From Ceratopteris richardii (taxonomy: Eukaryota > Streptophyta > Polypodiopsida > Polypodiales > Pteridaceae): DNA of 64,000 nucleotides. This document shows, one piece after another, positions 56,412 through 64,000 of the stretch; the first letter of the stretch is position 1; every line of letters starts with the position of its first letter. The stretch is taken from positions 101,472,639 through 101,536,638 of the forward strand of contig CM035438.1 in the NCBI GenBank assembly GCA_020310875.1, read 5' to 3'. The position numbers and the translations under genes were made by a program. The notes beneath the pieces were generated by a model, which was not told the DNA's origin, did no database searches, and saw only the letters and a program-made list of their open reading frames with translations.

Positions 56412-59400
56412 TTATTGAATATTTATTGTATTGCTTACCCATGCGGGTAGTCATAACATCATAATCAAGTATTTTCTCTAGAACTAAAATCTCAGCATCC
56501 TCTTCAAGTAAAGGAGGATCATCTAAAATAGGAGTGAGTGGTAGTTTTCCTTTAAAGTATTTCAATAAACTAATATGAAAAGAATTATGTAAATTCCAAT
56601 GAGAAGGCATGTCTAGTCTAAAAGCATTCTCATTAATCTTTTGAATAATATGGAGAGGTCCATAAAAACATGGTGCAAATTTAACCTTAGGATGTTGTGA
56701 AATATTTTTCAAAAGTCTTTTGATTATTCGTAACCATACAAAATCATTTTCATTAAATTGTTTAGCTACTTGTTTCTCATTAGCATTATGCATTTAACGT
56801 TCTTGAGTCTTTTTAATGTGCTCATGAACCTCATGACGTGTAGAAATATGATCTTGTGCAAAAGAATCATCCATAGGTATATCAATTTGAGTGAGAGTCA
56901 TGGGAGTGGGAAGCTTTTTACCATAAAAAATTTCATACGGTGCACATTGAGTAGTGGTATGTGTTGTGTTATTATATGCAAATTGTAGTAAAGAAAGTTT
57001 CTCATCCCAATTACTTGGATTATTTAAAGAATAACAACATAATAAATTTAAAATAGTACTATGTGTATCTTCACTTTGTCCATTGCTTTTAAGATGAAAT
57101 GCAATGCTAAATTCTATTTTGGAACCTAAATTTTGAAATAATGCAACCCAAAAGTGATTACAAAAACGAACATCTCAAACTCAAAGAATAACTTTTGGAA
57201 AACCATGATGCAGAAAAATACATTTAATAAATAACTTAGCAGCTTGAGATGCAAAAAGAGTCTTTTTACAAGGAATGAAACATGCGTGTTTACTAAACCT
57301 ATCATCAATTGTCCAAATCATATCATTATGAGATCAACTTGTAGGAAATCCAGTAATAAAATCCATAGAGATTTGTTCCCATGGTCCATTAGGTATGGGA
57401 AGTGGCATTAATAATCCAAATGGTCCATTAGGTATGGGAAGTTGCATTAATAATCCAAATTCTTTACCATGATGTAGTTTCATGTTGATACACAATGCAA
57501 TGGGAAACAAACTCTGCAATGTCCTTTTCCATATTTGGCCAAAAGAAGAATTCTTTACATGTAGAAATAGTACTTTGTATGCCCCTATGACCCATATATG
57601 GTGGTTCACACATCTCTTTCATAAAAAATTCTTTAGAAACTTGTGTGATGCATAACTTGTGTTGGAAATACAAGAATCCACTATGAAAAGTGTAGTGTTC
57701 CTCACTAGATGGTGTAGAATTATTGAAAGCAGTCCATGTTTGTGAAAAATACAAATCAGATGCATAAGTAGGAATCATGTCATGAAATGAATGAATATGA
57801 ATAGCAAAGGTATTATTGATTGAAACAATATGTGTTTGTGCGGATGGGAAATGACTAAGGGCATTAGCTACAACATTAGCTTTGCCAGGTTGATATTGAA
57901 TTAAAGATTGAAAATTTTGTATGAATGAAGCCCATTTAATGCGTCTTTCAAAAATCAATGGCTCATTTAATAAATGCTTCATAGCCTATTGTTCTATTTT
58001 GATTAGAACTTCAAAACCCATAAGGTAATGTTTCCAAATTTTTAAAGCATGCACAATAGCTACTATAGACAAGTATATAATCAAAGAAAACAAGAACAAA
58101 AGTTTGGTAATCAAGAAAAATGTTATTCATCATACATGCAAATGTAGCAGGTGCATTGGTTAGTCCAAAAGGCATTACCATGAATTCAAAGTGACCAGTT
58201 TGAGTTCTAAAGGTAGTCTTATAAATGTCATTTTGTGTCATTCATATCTGATGATACCTAGATTTAAGATCGATTTTGCTAAAAACACATGCTCCACAAA
58301 GTTTATATAGTAAATCATCTATCTTAAGAATAGGATATCTATTTTTAATTGTAATCTTATTGAGTGCTCTATAGTCAATGCACATCCTATAAGTCTCTTC
58401 ACCCTAAGAGAATAGGTTCTCCAAAGGGATAGGAACTAGGCCTTATAAGTCCTTTGTGGAGCAGATCCTTAACTTGATTAGCTATTTCATTTTTATGTAA
58501 AGGTCCATGGCTATAAGGTGCTTTATGGGGAGGAGAACTACCAGGAATTAAGCCTATACTATGGTCAATAGATCCCCTAGAAGGTGATAGTTTAGAAGGA
58601 AAAACAGCCATAAAGTAATCTTGATAGGAAGACATGAATGATTTATGTGCATTAGGAAGTGTATGTGTATAATCAACTATGTTAGTGACAAAAACAATAA
58701 ATGAATTGTAGCCTTTCCTAAATGCACATTTGACTTGATATGATTAATTAATGGAAATGGTTGGAAGTCATGCATTGCAGACAAAGAAATAGCTTGATTA
58801 TTAAACTTAAAACTAATTGTGTGTGTATGATAATCAATGCATTGATTATAATGACGAAAAAAAGGAATGCCAAGTATAACATCATAGGACTGTAAAGCAA
58901 CAAATAAGAATGTGCGTTCATCTACATGTGAACCTATACAAATTTGAACATTATGCACTTCACTTGTAAGATTATATCTATTTCCTTGAAATGCAGCCTT
59001 AACTTTATACATAGAAGGAAGTGGCTTTAATTAGAGATCTTACACTAGTTTATAAGAAATAAAATCATGAGAACTACCATCATGTAAAATATTAACAAAT
59101 TTACCATTAATAGTACCTTGCATGCAAAGTAAAGAATGAATATAAATTTCTTTACCCAAGGTACTTAGATCTTTTTCCAATGCTTCTTCTGTCCAATCAG
59201 GTTGAGTGTCTTCATGAACCACCTCCATGTTGTGTACTTGAGCTCCAAGAGGTTTCATATAGTTAGTTCGCAACTTACATTTAGCTTTAGTATGACCAAA
59301 CTTACTACAATGCCAACAAGTGATACGAGGCCTCTTTTGTTGAGCATCCATCATTGTAGTGTGAAGGGTTGGAGGTTTTGTAGGTTTTAAGGGGGTTGTC

Positions 59401-59757
59401 TTGTGTCTTTCTGAGAAATTGTATTGAGGAGGGTGTTGAAAAGTAGTGAAAGAATGCTTGAGAGGAAAGTTGGGTTTGATAGCATTTGTTGTAAGCGAAT
59501 GGACTTAGTGATAGACTAAAACTCCTTCTCAGCATCATGTACAAAAGAAATAGCTTCATACAGGGTCGTGGGACATAGTGTGTTGAGCTTGGCTTGGATC
59601 CCCATCTCCAAATCATCTTTATACTTCCATTGCAAGGTATCTTCAAGAACCATTTCAAGCAAACAAATAAGTAGTAGTCATTGCCAAAAACATTTTGTGT
59701 AGGTAGACACAGTATCTCCATCTTTCCATCAAAAATTTCTCCATGATTGACGAGCAT
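56398..59757 (-). mobile_element. Ty3/gypsy element with chromodomain-like end, decayed
   Basis: Minus strand, in order. Gag end with knuckle C-W-H-C-x4-H-x4-C (about 59310). Protease-like HDGSSHDFIS (about 59080). RT from about 58640 with [12 protein letters not shown] (about 58175); its active site reads F-F-D-Y where Y-x-D-D is required (about 58085). RNase H end near 57870. Integrase zinc region (GHRG...C...C, about 57590-57490) and GPWEQISMDFITG (about 57380). Chromodomain-like tail (EILDYDV.TTRMGKQYNKY, about 56470-56400). A 39-bp tandem duplication lies at 57384-57460. Stops and shifts are frequent and no LTR pair was found. Confidence 0.85.
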
Positions 59758-60750
59758 GTAAGTGTTGGAAATTCAGCCGGACCATAACTAATACCACAGG
59801 TCCAAGTTCCATAGATCCAGGATCAAAAACACATATTCCAGCAATCTTCCAATATTGACAAAACATGAACATACCACATTTAATCATACAAATGATGAGA
59901 CAAAGATAGAGAGAAATTAGACAACATGTGTAAAGTGTTACGTAAGCCACTGTTTACTCACACTATCATATATACAAATGTCAATTTACAATGTGGGAGT
60001 CAAAATCTCAACCACTCTATGTGAACAGAAATAGATGGATGAGTGAATATACAAATGTAACAAACATATTCAGATGTATGGATAGAAATCTGAATATATA
60101 TATGAGATGTGTGACCTAATATGTTATAGAAGAGTGTATATGAGTGATGCAAAGAGGAAGGATCAATCTAAAACTGATAATCAACAAACCCTCATCTAAC
60201 TTTAGGCTATGGAAGACCCTAAGTCAGACACGTGTGTGAAAAGATCACATACTTACAAAATTAGCATAGAATGGTAACAAGTTTGCTGTCAGAAATCCTC
60301 AAACTCATATGAACATACCTTCTCGAACACCTCATCCAAATATGCATAAAGCATACATGTACTGATTCTCTTGTACCTATGCCAAATGAGACTCCTCCTG
60401 ATATGGATGCCACTTCCATATACTTCAAGTAGTACATGTGTGCATAAAGAGAATATGTACCTGAATTCTTAACATAAGATGCAAATCTTATGTTAACCAC
60501 GATCCAATGTCTTTGAAGTAACCCGAAATCTTCATGTGGAAGACAATGTTCAAATATATTATGTAGATGGCTGATCCACACCACCAAGCTGCTAATAGAT
60601 AAGTCCTCTTCATAAGCAAGAGTGTGAGCACACTCTTCTTCTCCAAGAAGAACTCCATAGCCGCTCCTCAACATGCTCCAAGGTAGCAACATGGCTGCCC
60701 CATGTGCTAGAATCACCACCTCTATTCAGGTACCAAAGCTCCAAAGCTGG
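59758..60750. other. unassigned; leader side of minus-strand elements
   Basis: A minus-strand frame of 152 codons (60261-60719) has no recognisable motif. Confidence 0.3.
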
Positions 60751-61176
60751 TGTTGAACTAGGTGTAGGATACAAGATAATGAGCCAAAGCTCTTCTTATA
60801 TAGTTTTGGTGATCACTTGAAAACCATAAATCTTAAAGCTAAAAGCGATCGGCTTCGTAGTGGAAACAAAAACCCTCCAATCGTAGCTTTAATGAATACG
60901 ATACATGCACATTCAATGTGATCGCTATTGCCCGCTGTCATAGCTAAAAAGCATGCCAAATATACTTCACGATTTTGTGCTGCTGTTCGTTGGACTCCAG
61001 CCCGCGTGGGGATTTTAGAAGACTACTGTGCTATCCAAGGCATTGGGTGCTTTTGTTGTACAAAGAGTATTATGAACAACTACACATCCTGTATATTGTA
61101 TACAAATTTGACTATAGCACATATGAGACATTGATACCTTGACCTTTTGACCATGGGACGTTGTTTTCCAACAATT
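60751..61176 (-). repeat. LTR-like segment, minus orientation
   Basis: Read on the minus strand it starts TGTTGGAAAACAACG at 61176, right after a polypurine tract (gaagggggaat), and ends ...TAGTTCAACA at 60751. It contains a TATA-like CTATATAAGAAG (about 60794-60805). The polypurine tract suggests a 3' LTR whose internal region lay to the right. The far border is inferred. Confidence 0.5.
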
Positions 61177-61528
61177 CCCCCTTCAATGTCACAATGGTGC
61201 AAAATGAAGTTACAGGTTCAGTTCATTTTGTACCATTGTGACATTGAAGGAGGGATTGTTGGAAAACAATGTCCCATAGTCAAAAGGTCAAGGTATCAAT
61301 GTCTCATATGTGCTATAGTCAAATTTGTATACAGTATACAGGATGTGTAGCTGTTCATAATACTTTTTGTTGTACAAAGAGTATTATGAACAACTATACA
61401 TCCTGTATACTGTATACAAATTTGACTATAGCACATATGAGACATTGATACCTTGACCTTTTGACCATGGGACATTGTTTTCCAACAATCCCCCCTTCAA
61501 TGTCACAATGGTACAAAATGAACTGAAC
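61053..61528. repeat. +/-/+ inverted triplication of an LTR boundary
   Basis: A ~150-bp block (ttgtacaaagagtattatgaac... to ...cacaatggtgcaaaatgaa) occurs forward at about 61057-61207, inverted at about 61222-61374, and forward again at about 61371-61528. The blocks are nearly identical. The centre between copies 1 and 2 is a 13-14-base loop around gttacaggttcag. The block spans the first ~120 bases of the LTR and its polypurine tract. Confidence 0.9.
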
Positions 61529-62449
61529 ATGTAACTTCATTCATCTGCAAACTTCATAAGCTTCAAACTTGTACTCGCCAAATTGACCTTCAAACTTTTT
61601 CTTCAAAAGTCTTCTTCAAAACTGAATTTAACTTTCCTTCAAACTTCAAACACCTGAACTTGCTGAATATGAACCATAATACTTGAGAAAATATGCAAAC
61701 TAGATATCCAATAGTGCACGCATCAAGCAATCGTGGCTTGACAACAAATGTAGCAAGTACTGACTTTGAACCTGCTATCTCTTGTCTTCTCAAAACTGTA
61801 AGCATATACTATTTTGCATTTACCTTATGAAAGGTTTCTCAACGTACTTTTGTTGTGTCATGTAAATACACTAGACAAAATCAAGAACTGAATCCTGGGA
61901 CTTGTGAATTACAACTCACAATTTAGTGTATTATGAACACTACTGGTTCATCTCTGACTGTACTCAAGTCAACTCAACTCAACTCATCCTATAAGTCTCA
62001 TCAAAATATCATATCTATGATGTCATGTCATCATCCTTGTTTAATCTATAAATCCTTCATACCTCTTTCCTTCAGAATTTGGTATAAACATATATGTGTG
62101 CACCTCTAAACCATACCTCTCTGAAATATCAAGCTTCTCTTTAACAGAATTCTGGAACCTTCTCCTGAATAGGAACATCCTAACATGAACTTTCTCTAGA
62201 CATTCTCCTTCTTCCTTCTTCTTTCAAAGCTGGAACATAAAGAGAACCTGACAAAGGAAATATAGGAATACCTGATATAGGAATACCTGGAATTCTTATA
62301 GGTATGACTCTGCATTCTTTCACATATGGCTAAAAAATAAGTCTTCATGTTTCATCACCCCCCTGTATGATTTAACACTAGTATTCAGAATTCTTCAAAT
62401 ATATTAGACTTTATGAAATCTGGAACGTCTTCCTTCATAAATCTGAGGT
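61529..62449. other. unassigned; probable internal remnant of a minus-strand LTR element
   Basis: A minus-strand frame (61805-61590) could be the tail of the retroelement that owned the LTR above, but it shows no diagnostic motif. Confidence 0.3.
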
Positions 62450-64000
62450 AACTTTTTGAAATAGATTTTACCTTTGGTTATCGATGGATGTACAATGAAA
62501 GGAGTATGAGATGTGATCTATCATCTTGGATTGCTTATAAGGTAATTATGATACTTTTATATTTAATATGTATGAATATTTTATATCTTTTATTTTTGAA
62601 TTAACTTCTTTATAATTTTTTTTTATGATATGTATAGGTGGATTACATCAAAAGAGATTGACAAAAACTCGATCCCACAAAAAAAAAACGTGAATGCAAA
62701 GAGCTACTATGTTTGATGGAGAAAGAGCTTCCTACTTCATTTTTTGATATTCAGGTTCATTTATTAGTCCATCTTGTAGATGAAATAGAGATTGCAGGTG
62801 TTGTCAACACTTGATGGATGTTTTGGGTCGAGTGATTTATGGGAATATTAAAAGGTTATGTGCGACAAAGAGCAAAACCAGAAGGATCCATGGCAAAGGG
62901 TTGGATGCTTGAAGAGTGCATGTATTATGTTACTGAGTACCTTGAAAGAGTTCATGACGAAGCTCCACGTGCATGGACCAACGAGTCTTCTTCAAAAATA
63001 ACAGATGAGGTATTATCGGGTAAGGGAGTTCCATTTTTTATTTACATTTCAAGAAAGAAATAATGTTTCTACTTTTGTAGCATATAATAGCATATGCATG
63101 CAAGCATTCCTTAGCGAGTACGAACAAGAACTTCAAAATCTCCGAAGTAAAAGGCGAAGAAACAAAAGATATAGACGTAATCTTAATGATAATGAGATTA
63201 CAAATATATCTTCTTTCATGGATTGACTATATAGTCATTTGCAACGTGCCAACGCAAATAATGAAGAAATCTCAGATGAGTAGAGAGAGTTAAAGATAGG
63301 TTGTGAACGAAAAGTAATTTTATTTTAATAATATTTTTTTTTTCATATATGTATACTAGTTTCTATTTACTAATTTATTTTCTTTTGCAGGCTTGAATGT
63401 TCACTAATATGTGGGCTTTTGGACAGCATATTAGGATCAAAGCCATTGATTCTTTACATAAAACAGAGGATTCTAGTATTGTTGCTTCTTTCAAGCAACT
63501 ATCACGTGCTAGTTCAAAAGACATGAACCTTATAGATGGCGAACTTGGTTACATGGGAACTGTTGTTGGTATCTACAAAATATCATTTCGTACATTCAAA
63601 CAAGTAGAAAAAAGTTTTTATTTTTTATGATAGAGTTAGTTATTTTTTTAAGCACCTAATAATGGGTTTTTGCTTTTATATATTTTGATAGGTCATTTTG
63701 AAGGTTGACTGGTTTCGAGCCGAGTATAAAGGTAGTAATTCCACATTAAGAAAGGAATTATCTAGGTTTTGGGCAATTGATTCTTCCAAGGTAATGCAAT
63801 CTACTAAAGAACCATATATTCTTCCTAGGCATATTGAACAAGCATTTTTTTACAAAAACCTAGATCCTCACCCTTGGTGGCAAGTCATTCATGTTCAACC
63901 TAGAGGTAGGTCATTGTTTGAACAGTTTATTGTTAGAGAGATCGAAGAAAGTCCTCTTGATGATTCACCATCAGATACTGATACATTAACATCTAAAAGA
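62450..64000 (+). pseudogene. CACTA (En/Spm) transposase gene, 3' part, runs off window
   Basis: Exons with GT..AG introns and several stops. The first recognisable part, about 62712-62960, is a DUF4218-type block: MEKELPTSFFDIQ, VHLLVHLVDEIEIAG, WMFWVERFMGILKGYVRQRA, PEGSMAKGWMLEEC. A TGA stands where the family has Arg before WMF (about 62814). An exon at about 63098-63225 follows, then a DUF4216-type block from 63396 (FGQHIRIKAID..., YMGTVVGIYKISF), an intron (about 63603-63691), and VILKVDWFRAEY... to the edge, still open at 64000. These two domains in this order are typical of CACTA transposase genes. The catalytic core lay upstream and is not visible here. Confidence 0.82.

Noticed and set aside
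60261-60719. 152-codon minus-strand gene
   Set aside because: No recognisable motif and it lies next to an LTR-like segment; probably chance or leader sequence.

Overview
The window is nuclear DNA of a land plant with a large, repeat-packed genome. Introns have GT..AG borders. Most coding sequence is Ty1/copia and Ty3/gypsy retrotransposon at several stages of decay. The one clearly intact host gene is a plant-type G-type-lectin receptor kinase. A fern or other large-genome plant is plausible, but the sequence does not settle the species.

Layout. 1-2149: decayed 3' half of a copia element (family A, copy 3). 2150-8007: old, mostly unreadable DNA with a copia gag scrap and a broken minus-strand gag-like frame. 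8013-13118: full-length but dead copia A copy 2 (5-bp target duplication gggtg). 13787-17235: a second copia family (B) fused to a copia A scrap. 17565-24085: a young gypsy element (982/994-bp LTRs, target duplication taggg) that has lost its integrase. 25414-26216: five tandem copies of a ~153-bp unit, each ending in a GA microsatellite. 28263-30731: the receptor kinase, minus strand.

32287-46985 is a three-level nest and the most interesting part. A copia element (D) was split in its 5' leader by a DNA transposon (32606-45611) with 37-bp terminal inverted repeats. That transposon was then hit by copia A copy 1 (33226-36922; target duplication tatca; LTRs differing at 2 of 230 sites). The DNA transposon carries, on the minus strand, a multi-exon transposase with a RAG1/Transib/CMC-type catalytic signature. 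Just downstream of it lies a histone H3-like gene: an H3-type N-terminus with K4 and K9 equivalents, a ~200-residue tail and a complete histone fold. On the plus strand it carries two multi-exon genes of unknown function, one of them split by copia A copy 1. Two foldback hairpins lie between the converging gene sets.

46945-48046 holds a broken SET-domain (histone methyltransferase-type) gene, and 48537-49231 a small multi-exon gene with an acidic tail. Then come microsatellites, a LINE ORF1-like remnant (52098-53060), an old chromodomain-type gypsy on the minus strand (56398-59757), a +/-/+ inverted triplication at an LTR/polypurine-tract boundary (61053-61528), and the 3' part of a CACTA transposase gene running off the right edge (62450-64000).

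The candidate new system is the DNA transposon at 32606-45611: a RAG1/CMC-like transposase travelling with its own long-tailed histone H3 variant, close to a SET-domain gene. All its genes carry one or more frameshifts or stops here, so this copy is probably inactive.
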